Origin: Saccharimonas sp963550135
Lineage (GTDB): Bacteria; Patescibacteriota; Saccharimonadia; Saccharimonadales; Saccharimonadaceae
Assembly (NCBI GenBank): GCA_963550135.1
Contig: CAUVBP010000003.1
Location: 35,503-99,502, forward strand
Direction: 5' to 3'
Length of the DNA stretch: 64,000 nucleotides
Positions 26,062-34,341 of this stretch are shown one piece after another. The first letter of the stretch is position 1, and every line of letters starts with the position of its first letter. The position numbers and the translations under genes were made by a program. The notes below the pieces were generated by a model. The model saw only the letters and a program-made list of their open reading frames with translations. It was not told where the DNA came from and did no database searches.

Positions 26062-26228
26062 TTTTAGAAAATATAAAAGCACGCAAGCGTTTTTACGCGC
26101 GTGCCTCGGTCCCAAAAACGGGAGGTTCCACCTTGGCTATTACTCTTGCTCCGACTTTTTACGTGCGCCGCAACCGCCAACACGAGACTCAAGAGGTGGT
26201 TAGACTCCGTCAACGTCTACTTAGTATA
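26062..26228 (-). promoter_or_regulatory. T-box-like leader with antiterminator and terminator of thrS
   Basis: Read on the minus strand, the leader starts after a TATACT box (26223-26228). The segment 26103-26137 contains AAGGTGGAACC, close to the T-box consensus. It folds as an antiterminator: GCC-GG with CC-GGC, the 7-nt bulge TGGAACC, then TCCC/GGGA around a GTTTTT loop. It is followed by a terminator at 26079-26104 (GCACGCGCG / CGCTTGCGTGC, then TTTTAT), and the outer helices compete. An ACC triplet upstream could be the threonine specifier, but I could not resolve stem I. Uncharged tRNA-Thr would switch on thrS-miaA. Confidence 0.6.
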
Positions 26229-26288
26229 TTACTGGCTATTCTGTCATATTGCAATACGTATTGATTTCTGCTACCATTAAGTGCAGCT

Positions 26289-26365
26289 GGGCGATTAGCT
26301 CATTTGGCTAGAGCGCTTCATTGACGTTGAAGAGGTGAGAGGTTCGAATCCTCTATTGCCCACCA
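26289..26365 (+). tRNA. tRNA-Val (anticodon GAC)
   Basis: A 77-nt cloverleaf with encoded CCA, acceptor GGGCGAT/ATTGCCC, anticodon stem CTTCA/TGAAG and loop TTGACGT. It is a second valine isoacceptor, reading GUC/GUU, beside the TAC tRNA of the rRNA spacer. It is followed by a hairpin ACTTGCCG/CGGCAAGT with a T-run (about 26378-26410) as terminator. Confidence 0.97.
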
Positions 26366-26517
26366 GAGCAATCATGTAACTTGCCGTAATTTAGACGGCA
26401 AGTTTTTTATTTTGCATAATATTTTATGCACAAATATTAAAAGTTTTCCACGTCGTTATTCGGTGTCTAATCAATATTTCTATGCGTCTGGTGATATATT
26501 TTCGTAGATTATCGAAT

Positions 26518-26546
26518 TTGACAAAAAATAATACTTATGCTAATAT
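26518..26546 (+). promoter_or_regulatory. Consensus promoter (TTGACA-17-TAATAT)
   Basis: TTGACA is a perfect -35, the 17-bp spacer is canonical, and TAATAT ends six bases before the ATG at 26553. The transcript would begin on or beside that ATG. Confidence 0.75.
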
Positions 26547-26552
26547 AAAAGC

Positions 26553-26642
26553 ATGGCTAAACAACATACCAAAACAAAATCTACAACATATAAAAAGCAA
26601 TCTCGGCTAAGCCGCTATACCATTTACTACGAGCTCAAATAA
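26553..26642 (+). CDS. Leaderless basic micropeptide of 29 residues
   Basis: The frame from ATG 26553 to TAA encodes 29 residues, beginning MAKQHTKTKSTTYKKQSRLS and ending IYYELK. It is very rich in Lys/Arg/Thr/Ser and has about nine positive charges, which suggests RNA or ribosome binding, though it matches no small ribosomal protein I know (not bL34, bL36 or bTHX). The near-perfect promoter places the transcript start on the ATG, the same leaderless pattern as at 31500 and 54966. The alternative is that the promoter drives a small RNA and the frame is accidental. The next ~180 bases hold a weak hairpin near 26710-26740 and no gene. Confidence 0.45.
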   Translation: MAKQHTKTKSTTYKKQSRLSRYTIYYELK

Positions 26643-26819
26643 CGTAACAAGCTGAACTGCTTCGCTTGGTATTGTAATCACGTAAAGTAATTCAGTATCT
26701 CGCGACCAGTGTTGGTAGTCTCAGCTAAAAGACTAACCTTTCGTTTACTATAATAATTTGTTTTTAATATAAACTCACCTGTCACCCATTTTTATTTAGC
26801 TTAAAACTTAATGATAATT

Positions 26820-28508
26820 TTATAATTTTGATTTACGTCTAGCTTTCTTGAGAGCATCCTTCTTGGCCTTTGTTTTAGCACGCGACGATAGTGTTGCCTT
26901 GTCGGTTACATCAAATTTCTCAAGATATTTACCTAACAACAAATGCGTCTGCGCTGCCATTGATGCTGCAGAACTATAACAGATTGATATAACAGGCATC
27001 AGAAACCATTGCAAAACCATAAAAACGGTTCGCGAACGCTTATAGCGTTCTGGACGAGGAGGCAGCATCTTCAGCATCAGTAAAATCGTAATAAATATTC
27101 CGATAACTGCTACCTGTTGAATGTGGCTAACTATTAGCGGCAGAGCATGCGCAGAAATATTTCTGGAAGCTTCGGGATTGGTTAATAATGGCACCCACGC
27201 ACCAAAAGCAACCAATATTGACATTGTAGCTAGGCTAACATGGTTATCAATTAGTCGTATGAATCTTGCTAATGTTTCCCAAAAAGGAGCTGTTCGCTGG
27301 CGCGTAAATAATCTGACTGCTACATACGGTATATCCGAAGCACCATACCCCCAGCGCCGCAACTGCTTAAACTGGCTGATAAGTGTTGCTTTAAATGTAT
27401 CTGATAACACGGCATCTTGATATACAGGAACATGGATTGGCATAACACTATAATCACCTTTAAAGTAAAAATAACTGCGCCAATACTGATGCCCATCCTC
27501 AACAATACTGCGCTTACTCCAGAAATCCATACTCACAAGCGCCGAAAGCGGCTGGCTATGAGCTGCAAAATTACGCAAAGCATGCGGCCGCATACTACCA
27601 ATAATAGTCCAAAACGAATTGCCCGTTGCTAGCACCCGCATTGGCGCTGGTGCATCCCAAATATTGCCAAAATACAAGGCCACCGGCTGATATGATAGTC
27701 TTTCGCGGTTAGGGGTAACAGCATATTTATACGCCACATAATCAAAATAGGTTGAGTAAGGCCGATTATCGCTATCAAGGGTTGTAACGATTACTTGGTT
27801 ATATTCAATCTTTTTATTGTCGCACCACTGCTTGAGGTCATAGCCTGCATACGTAATATTTGGACCCTTGCCCGGTATCTCGTCCGGCAAATCTTTAGGG
27901 TGTTGAATAATCCGAAAGTCGCAAAATACGCCAGCGTATTCATCACGAAGACGTCTGGCAGTCTCTGCCATCTGCTCGCCGCCGCGTTCTTCGTAAGCCA
28001 AATATACAATCAACCTCTCGTTCGGATATGTTGTATTATTTACTGACTCTACCGTCGGCTTCAATACTTCGTAAGACTCGTTATAAGCAGCAATTAGTAC
28101 TGCATGATAAATATCTCTGGGATCTATGATCTGCAACTCGCCTTTTTCGATAGACAGAATAGTTTGCTGATGCACATCAGCTTCAAAATCTTTTTTATTA
28201 ATTTTAATCTCGGGCGACTTGCCCGCAGCAGCCTGCGATAAATCATCAAGTCGAGCACTCCAATCAATTTTCTCGGCCCGAACAAGTTGCCGGTGTCCCA
28301 GCAAAGTTCTATAAGAAATGCCTATAGCCTTAACAAACGTAGTTAACACCAATAACAATAAGTAAATAGCTGCCAGAAAAGGACTAAATACTGATAAAAC
28401 TACTAGCAAAATTAACATGCCATAGCTTATTAACGCTGGCAGCATCTCAAAAAAACGATAAAGCTTCGACCTTTTGCCAAGAGGAATTTCTAAGTCTGGA
28501 CAACTCAT
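26820..28508 (-). CDS. Membrane family 2 glycosyltransferase (cellulose-synthase-like)
   Basis: 562 residues from the ATG overlapping the upstream stop (ATGA). Two N-terminal helices (about 25-65) precede a GT2 domain with AAYNESYEVLKPTVESV, a TLDSDNRP metal-binding motif near residue 246 and the QLRRWGYG motif (QxxRW) near 386. Further helices follow (about 425-530) and the C-terminal tail is Lys/Arg-rich. It probably extends a cell-surface polysaccharide using a nucleotide sugar. It is co-translated with a small four-helix membrane protein. The longer frame upstream of the ATG lies inside that gene and is rejected. Confidence 0.88.
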   Translation of the reverse strand: MSCPDLEIPLGKRSKLYRFFEMLPALISYGMLILLVVLSVFSPFLAAIYLLLLVLTTFVKAIGISYRTLLGHRQLVRAEKIDWSARLDDLSQAAAGKSPEIKINKKDFEADVHQQTILSIEKGELQIIDPRDIYHAVLIAAYNESYEVLKPTVESVNNTTYPNERLIVYLAYEERGGEQMAETARRLRDEYAGVFCDFRIIQHPKDLPDEIPGKGPNITYAGYDLKQWCDNKKIEYNQVIVTTLDSDNRPYSTYFDYVAYKYAVTPNRERLSYQPVALYFGNIWDAPAPMRVLATGNSFWTIIGSMRPHALRNFAAHSQPLSALVSMDFWSKRSIVEDGHQYWRSYFYFKGDYSVMPIHVPVYQDAVLSDTFKATLISQFKQLRRWGYGASDIPYVAVRLFTRQRTAPFWETLARFIRLIDNHVSLATMSILVAFGAWVPLLTNPEASRNISAHALPLIVSHIQQVAVIGIFITILLMLKMLPPRPERYKRSRTVFMVLQWFLMPVISICYSSAASMAAQTHLLLGKYLEKFDVTDKATLSSRAKTKAKKDALKKARRKSKL

Positions 28509-28882
28509 GCCGCCCGTCCTAAAGATAGGACGCCAAAAGCGTACATAGCAGCAATCAGCATAATGATAAACGCGCACCATCCAATTGCCTTAGCAGTTGT
28601 TGTTTTTTCCAATAGATAAAACTTTATCATTAGCGCGCCATGGATGATAGTTACTAACGTGAAAAATCCAGAAAATAATAATAAATATTGCCAGTGATCT
28701 TTGTAAAAATGTACTTGCCCGAAAGCAGTATAACGCGAATAAACCGTAATCTCGCTGGGCGTAATCTGCATAGACACGGCAATTGAACAAACTATATCTA
28801 AAATTAGCATCGCTACGAGAAAAAGAACAAGAGTCCTATTCTTGAGAACACCTAATAACGACTTAATGATTTCGCTTTTCAT
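28505..28882 (-). CDS. Four-helix membrane protein coupled to the glycosyltransferase
   Basis: Unrecognised, 125 residues, with four predicted membrane helices (about 17-37, 65-82, 95-112 and a C-terminal FGVLSL segment). Its stop overlaps the glycosyltransferase start by four bases (ATGA), which points to a joint function, for example an accessory subunit or exporter piece; that is inference from the coupling. The start ATG 28882 lies 13 nt before tRNA-Thr on the same strand. Confidence 0.75.
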   Translation of the reverse strand: MKSEIIKSLLGVLKNRTLVLFLVAMLILDIVCSIAVSMQITPSEITVYSRYTAFGQVHFYKDHWQYLLLFSGFFTLVTIIHGALMIKFYLLEKTTTAKAIGWCAFIIMLIAAMYAFGVLSLGRAA

Positions 28883-28895
28883 AACTTATAAACTA

Positions 28896-28971
28896 TGGAG
28901 CCGTCTGCCGGGATTGAACCGGCGACCTGCGCGTTACGAATGCGCCGCTCTACCAACTGAGCTAAGACGGC
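28896..28971 (-). tRNA. tRNA-Thr (anticodon CGT)
   Basis: A 76-nt cloverleaf with encoded CCA, acceptor GCCGTCT/AGACGGC, and loop TTCGTAA giving anticodon CGT for ACG codons. The last pair of the anticodon stem (31-39) is A-C, a mismatch, otherwise the fold is regular. It is upstream of the membrane protein/glycosyltransferase pair. Confidence 0.93.
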
Positions 28972-29013
28972 AATACGTCTATATTATAACAAAAGCCAAA
29001 CAATCCTACCATA

Positions 29014-29040
29014 GAAAAAGCCCCACTTCGTGGGACGCTT
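29014..29040 (-). terminator. Terminator after tRNA-Asp
   Basis: On the minus strand, AAGCGTCCCAC and GTGGGGCTT form a stem around GAA, followed by TTTTTC. It separates tRNA-Asp from tRNA-Thr. Confidence 0.7.
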
Positions 29041-29044
29041 TCTA

Positions 29045-29122
29045 TGGCGCGCCCGACCGGATTCGAACCGGCGATCTCCTCCGTGACAGGGAGGCGTGAT
29101 AGACCAGCTTCACTACGAGCGC
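29045..29122 (-). tRNA. tRNA-Asp (anticodon GTC)
   Basis: A 78-nt cloverleaf with encoded CCA, acceptor GCGCTCG/CGGGCGC (one G-T), anticodon stem CCTCC/GGAGG and loop CTGTCAC. Discriminator G as expected for Asp. Confidence 0.95.
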
Positions 29123-29178
29123 AAACTATTCAGTGTGCATTATATATCATTACCTAGTTATGTGCAAGCGAAAAACGC

Positions 29179-30249
29179 CTACTGGTTAACTACCGCGCCG
29201 CCAGTTTGGCTGTTATCTGGAATGGTTATATATTCGCTAATCTTACCACTCTTTTTTAGCTGCTCAAATTGCGACTTAAAAGCCGTCAACGGTATATGAA
29301 TATACTCAAAGGTTATCTTCTTGTCAGTTTTCGCAACAACTTTTACTATATAATAACCATCGTCATTAGTGCTCCTTGTAATACCGGATAAGCTGCCGAC
29401 TGGAGTTTTTGAAATATCCGAAACTCTAAGTCCATTAAATTTACTGCTAATATCAACCGATCCGCTATTGCCAGCTGATAACTTGCCCTCGGTCGATTGT
29501 TTATTGATAGTTTCAACCGTTTTGGCAAAGTCGCCATTAGACTTCAGTAAAGATAAGGCTTTATCAGCCTGATCTTTTGCAGTTGCATCCATAGCAAAGG
29601 CGACTTTGTTTTTTAGCAGCCCGTTTTCAACAATTAGCCGATAGTCATCAGCGCTCTCTCCGTAAAGCATACGAATCGACGCATCATATGTTTCTTGCGA
29701 CACGCGGCCGTTAATCGTCGTGCGTTCCTGGTCAATAAAATCGTTAACGTCTTTTCGCGAAATACTAACATTATAGCGCTTAGCCAGTTTGCGAGCGTAA
29801 GCTGCTTGTTGAGCTAGATTCATTGAACGATATTTAATGTCGTCAAGCTGAACATACCAGTCTTTGGAGTTGACCTTAACCTCACCATATTTATTTAAGT
29901 AATATTCAGAAGCTCGGTACTGCACCAAATAATCGCTATACCGGACTGGCTCGCCGTCAACACTGCCAACTGGCAACATTGCAATGCGAGAAATTCGATA
30001 AGCTATAGTGCTAGTATTCTGCATCGGATACATTACCGCCCAGCAACCAACTAATAGCAGAATGATACTGGCCATCGAAATAAGTACTGTATTAATAATC
30101 AGCTTATGCTTGGTATATTGAATCGGATATTTAAACCTGCGGCCGCCAGCTAAAATCTGTTCGCGATGCTCAGCGATAGTCTCATTAGTAATACGGCTCG
30201 CCGCTGGAGCCGGTTGTTTTTTACTTCGCTTCAACTTTATTTTCTTCAT
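29179..30249 (-). CDS. Membrane-anchored PpiC/SurA-type peptidyl-prolyl isomerase
   Basis: A 356-residue extracytoplasmic foldase. A basic cytoplasmic N terminus (1-48) and one membrane helix (about 51-75, INTVLISMASIILLLVGCW) precede a SurA_N-like chaperone region (about 95-240, GEPVRYSDYLVQYRASEYYL). A rotamase domain follows (about 245-345, FAKTVETINKQS, SSKFNGLRVSDISKTPVGSLSGI, GYYIVKVVAKTDKK). It should help fold secreted and pilus or surface proteins. The start lies 29 nt inside the PH-domain gene, so the two overlap and are probably coupled. Confidence 0.88.
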   Translation of the reverse strand: MKKIKLKRSKKQPAPAASRITNETIAEHREQILAGGRRFKYPIQYTKHKLIINTVLISMASIILLLVGCWAVMYPMQNTSTIAYRISRIAMLPVGSVDGEPVRYSDYLVQYRASEYYLNKYGEVKVNSKDWYVQLDDIKYRSMNLAQQAAYARKLAKRYNVSISRKDVNDFIDQERTTINGRVSQETYDASIRMLYGESADDYRLIVENGLLKNKVAFAMDATAKDQADKALSLLKSNGDFAKTVETINKQSTEGKLSAGNSGSVDISSKFNGLRVSDISKTPVGSLSGITRSTNDDGYYIVKVVAKTDKKITFEYIHIPLTAFKSQFEQLKKSGKISEYITIPDNSQTGGAVVNQ

Positions 30250-30745
30250 ATATTTTCTGTCTCCTTAGTTCGGCTTCGTGAACTGCATCTTGCAACTCAT
30301 TATATATCTTACTAGGATGCTCGACTAGCCGAATAACCAGATCGCCAACGTAAGTACGCATGATGATGGTGCCAAACTTGAACACTTCGCCGCTAAACCC
30401 AGGTATATTATAACTTATACTTTGGACCTTATCTAGATTTATTTCTACAACATCCCGGCCAAAGAAGCCGCGCTGAGTAATCTGGCGAATACGCTCGTTA
30501 GTCACCGCGTACACAGTATAAAACCACATCAAGAAGTGATAGATAAACAAGATTAAACCAAGCACAAAACCGCCAAAAAATATCCATAGCAAATCAAGAT
30601 TAGTCTGCCAGATCAAGAACGGTATTGCACCGACAGTCATCGGAATTAGCAGCGAATAGAAACCCTTCCGCATAGCAATGATGTGCCGTCGAAAAACTAG
30701 CAATACTTTCTCGCCGTCGTGTAATCCTTCAAATTCTGCTGCCAT
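30221..30745 (-). CDS. PH-domain membrane protein (bPH2/YdbS-like)
   Basis: 174 residues with two membrane helices (about 28-50 and 53-78) followed by a bacterial PH-like domain (VYAVTNERIRQITQRGFFGRDVVEINLDKVQSI, FGTIIMRTYVGDLVIRLVEHP). Proteins of this type sit in the cytoplasmic membrane; their role is not settled. The last 29 nt overlap the PpiC gene. tRNA-Arg lies immediately upstream on the same strand. Confidence 0.85.
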   Translation of the reverse strand: MAAEFEGLHDGEKVLLVFRRHIIAMRKGFYSLLIPMTVGAIPFLIWQTNLDLLWIFFGGFVLGLILFIYHFLMWFYTVYAVTNERIRQITQRGFFGRDVVEINLDKVQSISYNIPGFSGEVFKFGTIIMRTYVGDLVIRLVEHPSKIYNELQDAVHEAELRRQKIYEENKVEAK

Positions 30746-30755
30746 AGTAATATCC

Positions 30756-30832
30756 TGGTACCCCGGACAGGAGTCGAACCTACAACCATTTCCTTAGGAC
30801 GGAACTGCTCTATCCAATTGAGCTACCGGGGC
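30756..30832 (-). tRNA. tRNA-Arg (anticodon CCT)
   Basis: A 77-nt cloverleaf with encoded CCA, acceptor GCCCCGG/CCGGGGT (first pair G-T), anticodon stem TTCC/GGAA with loop GTCCTAA. It reads AGG. Confidence 0.93.
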
Positions 30833-30859
30833 CCTGGGATTAGTGTAACATCGCAAGCA

Positions 30860-31366
30860 CTAGCGAGTAAAGCGCTCGCTAGTTCGATGATAACTATATA
30901 ACTCATCATCGCTAAACCAATGCGATATTTCTTCTGCAGCTTCCTCGATGTTACCGCTAGCATGAATTAGATTAGGCACTCCCTTGCCTTCGCTATCAGC
31001 ATACTGGAAGCTCATGTGCGAAAAATCGCCGCGAATGGTACCAGGAGCAGCGCTCTTTGGTTCTGTCGCGCCGACAAGTTTGCGAACCAGATCAACCGCT
31101 TCAACGCCCTCAAGTACCATTGCGATAACTGGCCCCTGAACCATCATTTCTAACGTAACGTCAAACTTTTCTTTGCCGCGGCGAGTGATCATTTTGCCAA
31201 TTTCTTCGTAGTGGCGGTAGTAGTGCTGCTTGTCGGGCGCAATCATTTTAGTAGCGACTATTTTCAGTCCAACCTGCTCGAAACGCGTCAGAATACGCCC
31301 AACTAAGCCCCGCTGCACCGAATCCGGCTTAAAGACAATTAGTGTTTTTTCTACATCACCCATCAT
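30860..31366 (-). CDS. ndk: Nucleoside diphosphate kinase
   Basis: 168 residues. It transfers the gamma phosphate of ATP to NDPs through a phospho-histidine, here the His in NLIHASG near residue 133. Family motifs TLIVFKPDSVQRGLVGRIL at the start and GATEPKSAAPGTIRGDFS are intact. It is slightly longer than the usual ~140-150 residues, with an insertion before the active site and an extended C terminus. Starts at ATG 31366 or 31363 follow AGGAGG. It is a single gene downstream of the divergent Xer gene. Confidence 0.95.
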   Translation of the reverse strand: MMGDVEKTLIVFKPDSVQRGLVGRILTRFEQVGLKIVATKMIAPDKQHYYRHYEEIGKMITRRGKEKFDVTLEMMVQGPVIAMVLEGVEAVDLVRKLVGATEPKSAAPGTIRGDFSHMSFQYADSEGKGVPNLIHASGNIEEAAEEISHWFSDDELYSYHRTSERFTR

Positions 31367-31464
31367 TTATACCTCCTATTTATACAGTTGCTTTACCGCT
31401 ATTATATCAGATATATCTAAGTTATTTACTATAAATATTTTGAATAACTTTTTTGTTCGATATA

Positions 31465-31493
31465 TTGTTTATCTAACCTTAACGACGTACAAT
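31465..31493 (+). promoter_or_regulatory. Promoter of the leaderless xer gene
   Basis: TTGTTT, 17 bp, TACAAT, with six bases between the -10 and the ATG at 31500. No ribosome binding site precedes the ATG. Confidence 0.7.
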
Positions 31494-31499
31494 ATTCTT

Positions 31500-32423
31500 A
31501 TGGATATGTCAGAGCTGATTGAAGATTTCATGGAGTATCTCCAAATTGAACGCGGACGATCAATCAAGACTAGCGAGGCGTATCGCCACTATCTAGAGCG
31601 TTTTCTAGAATTCGCTGGGTTCGACTTAACGGTTGATAACATCCGCCCAGAGCTAGTCAGAAAATATCGCTTATGGCTCAATCGCTATCAGACAGATCGC
31701 GGCGGCACTTTATCGCTTATTACTCAGAATTACCACCTCATTGCCCTGCGAGGTTTCCTGGATTACCTAAGTAAGCGCGATATCGAAAGTATGGCGCCAA
31801 ACAAAATAGAATTGCCGAGAGTTCACCGCAAACAAGTCACTTTTTTGTACAGCGACGAGGTACAGCGTATGCTTGATATAGTACCTAATGATGATAGCCT
31901 ACCAGCACTTCGCGATAGAGCCATTCTCGAACTTCTCTTCTCTAGCGGACTGCGCGTATCGGAACTTGTTGGACTTAATAAAGATCACGTCAATATGCAG
32001 CGCCGCGAGTTTACTGTCCGCGGTAAAGGACAAAAGGACCGCCCAGTTTTTATCAGCAAACGGGCAGCTGAACGCGTCCAGGATTACTTATCGGCGCGAA
32101 CCGATTCTTTACAACCTCTGTTCCTGAGCTATAGCCGCAATAGCGGCACGACTAGCACTTCTGGTGATTATCGGCGGCTATCGCAGCGAAGCATTCAGCG
32201 AATCATCGAAAAATACGCTAAGCTAGCTGGCATCACCAAACACGTCAGTCCGCACACTATGCGGCATAGCTTTGCGACCGATTTGCTAATGAACGGCGCC
32301 GATATCAGAAGCGTACAAAGTATGCTCGGACACAGCAGTATCGCTACCACTCAAGTATACACCCATGTAACCGACCAGCATCTCAAAGACATTTACGAGC
32401 AATTTCACACCGACACTGAATAA
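31500..32423 (+). CDS. xerC: XerC/XerD-like tyrosine recombinase
   Basis: 307 residues from ATG 31500; the promoter spacing fixes this start, and the 90 open codons upstream are rejected. An N-terminal SAM-like core-binding domain (4-90) is followed by the catalytic domain with Arg152 (SGLRVSEL), Lys176 (RGKGQKD), His252xxArg255 (PHTMRHSF), His278 (LGHSS) and Tyr287 (TTQVYTH). All catalytic residues are present. It most likely resolves chromosome dimers at dif. It does not look like a phage integrase because length and core-gene neighbours fit the housekeeping Xer type. The exact XerC/XerD assignment is not safe. Confidence 0.88.
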   Translation: MDMSELIEDFMEYLQIERGRSIKTSEAYRHYLERFLEFAGFDLTVDNIRPELVRKYRLWLNRYQTDRGGTLSLITQNYHLIALRGFLDYLSKRDIESMAPNKIELPRVHRKQVTFLYSDEVQRMLDIVPNDDSLPALRDRAILELLFSSGLRVSELVGLNKDHVNMQRREFTVRGKGQKDRPVFISKRAAERVQDYLSARTDSLQPLFLSYSRNSGTTSTSGDYRRLSQRSIQRIIEKYAKLAGITKHVSPHTMRHSFATDLLMNGADIRSVQSMLGHSSIATTQVYTHVTDQHLKDIYEQFHTDTE

Positions 32424-32458
32424 ATTTTTTATTCAATTATCTCTATTATTCTACGGTT

Positions 32459-33613
32459 TTACTGCTCTTCTGGAATAACTTTGCATGTTAATGCCGAAGG
32501 TACCCCTTGATTAGTTACCGAGAAGTCTTTACAAAGACTGCCTGTAATATCAACTGCATATTCAGGATAATTGATATTGCTAGACGAGCTAATCCGGCTA
32601 GATACGCGACGATATACATCACCGGCTCGGCCAGTCGAATCGACTTTTGGCTGCACGCCGTCAAATTTAATTGTACCATCGCCGATATTATCAAACGATA
32701 GTCTAACATCAGTGTCGTTATAAATACTGGTGATTCGCAAAAAAGCCATTGGATTGCCAGCAACAAGATTGCGCGGCAATACGACATAGGCCGAACAAGC
32801 ATATTGATGATTGTCAAAAGCTTCCGCTGAACACGTAATTGGTGAGGCGCCTGCTATCGCGTTTGTAGCGCTACCAGCAGCACGAACCGATTGTGGCGCC
32901 ACCGCATTAAACGCAGTGCTATCTAACAAATTTCTCGGCGCGCGAATACCAGACGGACGCAAGAAGGCAGTCGAGACAATTGAGCTATCAAAACTTTGTT
33001 GCCCGTTAACTGTCGCGCTCTCTGGAACAACCGCCTGAATACGCAATAGCGCTGGCGCATCAGCCGGCCATTCCACGCGTTTTGGTAAAGTGTCGCCGCC
33101 ATCAGCAGACGATATTGTCGACACCTTATCATTTTTCATCATCCATTGAAGCCTAATCATAGAGGTATCTTTGTTGACGCGCAACGGCACAACGCGCGAG
33201 CTGCCCTCCTTGAGACTATACACCACATCGCTTGTTTGCGAATCAATCAATACACAAGTATAAGCCTGTCCGCTAATGTATTGTAAGTTAGTACCACTCT
33301 TGATAGTGATAGCGGTATTACTTATGCTACTAATTATGCCAGCATCTTGTATTGTACTACAGCGTTTAGCAGCAATCGCCTTACAAGCAGCGCTAGCCGA
33401 GCCGCCGCGCTGGCAAGCCATAATCGCCCGCTTGCCATCCTCGACGCCCGCCACCGCAGATTCGTAGGCGGTACGCGACAAGTTATTATTGGAAGCGCGC
33501 GATTCTTCTTGAACCATGATGCGAATAAAGCCAGTTGACACTACCATTAATAATATAGCTGTAAACATTACAACAATAATTGAAACTAGGCCGGATTGCT
33601 TGGAATGCGTCAT
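32459..33613 (-). CDS. PilX-like minor pilus assembly protein
   Basis: 384 residues. The N terminus SGLVSIIVVMFTAILLMVVSTGFIRIMVQEES is a pilin-like hydrophobic helix without the usual GFTLIE cleavage motif, as in PilX/PilX_N proteins. The remainder is a Ser/Ala-rich extracellular region with paired cysteines. It is the last gene of the minor pilin set and its start overlaps the previous gene by four bases. PilX-type proteins prime pilus assembly or mediate contact; this role is inferred from position and N terminus. Confidence 0.75.
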   Translation of the reverse strand: MTHSKQSGLVSIIVVMFTAILLMVVSTGFIRIMVQEESRASNNNLSRTAYESAVAGVEDGKRAIMACQRGGSASAACKAIAAKRCSTIQDAGIISSISNTAITIKSGTNLQYISGQAYTCVLIDSQTSDVVYSLKEGSSRVVPLRVNKDTSMIRLQWMMKNDKVSTISSADGGDTLPKRVEWPADAPALLRIQAVVPESATVNGQQSFDSSIVSTAFLRPSGIRAPRNLLDSTAFNAVAPQSVRAAGSATNAIAGASPITCSAEAFDNHQYACSAYVVLPRNLVAGNPMAFLRITSIYNDTDVRLSFDNIGDGTIKFDGVQPKVDSTGRAGDVYRRVSSRISSSSNINYPEYAVDITGSLCKDFSVTNQGVPSALTCKVIPEEQ

Positions 33614-34341
33614 GATGCCCTCTCTGTAATTATAGTTTCCGCGAACTGATTAATCGCGCAAAAAGTATAGTTATTGGTTTCTTCAGACTGCGCCAAGCAC
33701 TGCGCGTCGCTAGAATTAATTATACCGTTACGATAAGTATCCTCTTCATAAGTACCAAGCGTATAACCAATCGTATAGCCAGCCCGGCTATTACTATCGA
33801 CGAATAGATCGGTCAAAGAAATATTGTGAATTGCTAGACCGGTATCTTTATCGCCTAGTACTTCTACAGCATTCATCGGAGCACCCTTAGTAATCACTTT
33901 TGGGTATTGCCCTCTCGTCGCCTTACATAGAGAGCCATCCGGGTCAGCCACGCGGGCAAAAACGATTTTGCTGTGGCTAGGATCATCATCGTAAACCACG
34001 CTAGCACTAGCGTCCCTTGACCTCAAGTTCTCTGGCGTATTCCAAACATAAGTATACGAGCCAAAACACAATCGGCCCAAACCACCGGTACCGCTATCGC
34101 TAGGAGCTACCTGAACGATATCTCGGCCCTTTGCCGACAAACCATCACGCTTTATCATATCGCCAACCTCGCGGCCAGCAGAATTAATCGTTTTAATCGT
34201 GATACCTTTGTGATACATGTTCATCAGCTGTATCGTAGTAGTTGCCACCGCCACCAAAAGTATCGCTACCCCTGTCATAGCTAAGAGTAATTCTACTAGA
34301 GTGAATCCCCGCGCTTGGTCTGATTTTTTACTACTTATCAT
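33610..34341 (-). CDS. Type IV minor pilin (PilW-like)
   Basis: 243 residues with the class III prepilin signal ARGFTLVELLLAMTGVAILL; cleavage by PilD is expected after the Gly at about residue 12, leaving Phe1 and Glu5. A globular domain follows with a few Cys (LCKATRGQYP, AQCLAQSEE, TFCAINQF). It overlaps the flanking genes by 4 and 11 bases, so the minor pilins are translated as a block. PilW-like naming is by position between PilV-like and PilX-like genes. Confidence 0.82.
   Translation of the reverse strand: MISSKKSDQARGFTLVELLLAMTGVAILLVAVATTTIQLMNMYHKGITIKTINSAGREVGDMIKRDGLSAKGRDIVQVAPSDSGTGGLGRLCFGSYTYVWNTPENLRSRDASASVVYDDDPSHSKIVFARVADPDGSLCKATRGQYPKVITKGAPMNAVEVLGDKDTGLAIHNISLTDLFVDSNSRAGYTIGYTLGTYEEDTYRNGIINSSDAQCLAQSEETNNYTFCAINQFAETIITERAS

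Noticed and set aside
28509..28580. Longer glycosyltransferase start
   Set aside because: It would overlap the coupled membrane gene; the ATGA overlap at 28505-28508 is the natural start.
31230..31499. 90-codon N-terminal extension of the Xer gene
   Set aside because: It overlaps ndk on the other strand and lies upstream of a well-placed promoter; the family N terminus starts at 31500.
31500..32423. Phage or integrative-element integrase
   Set aside because: The recombinase has housekeeping Xer size and catalytic layout, is not next to a tRNA 3' end with a direct repeat, and has no phage genes nearby.
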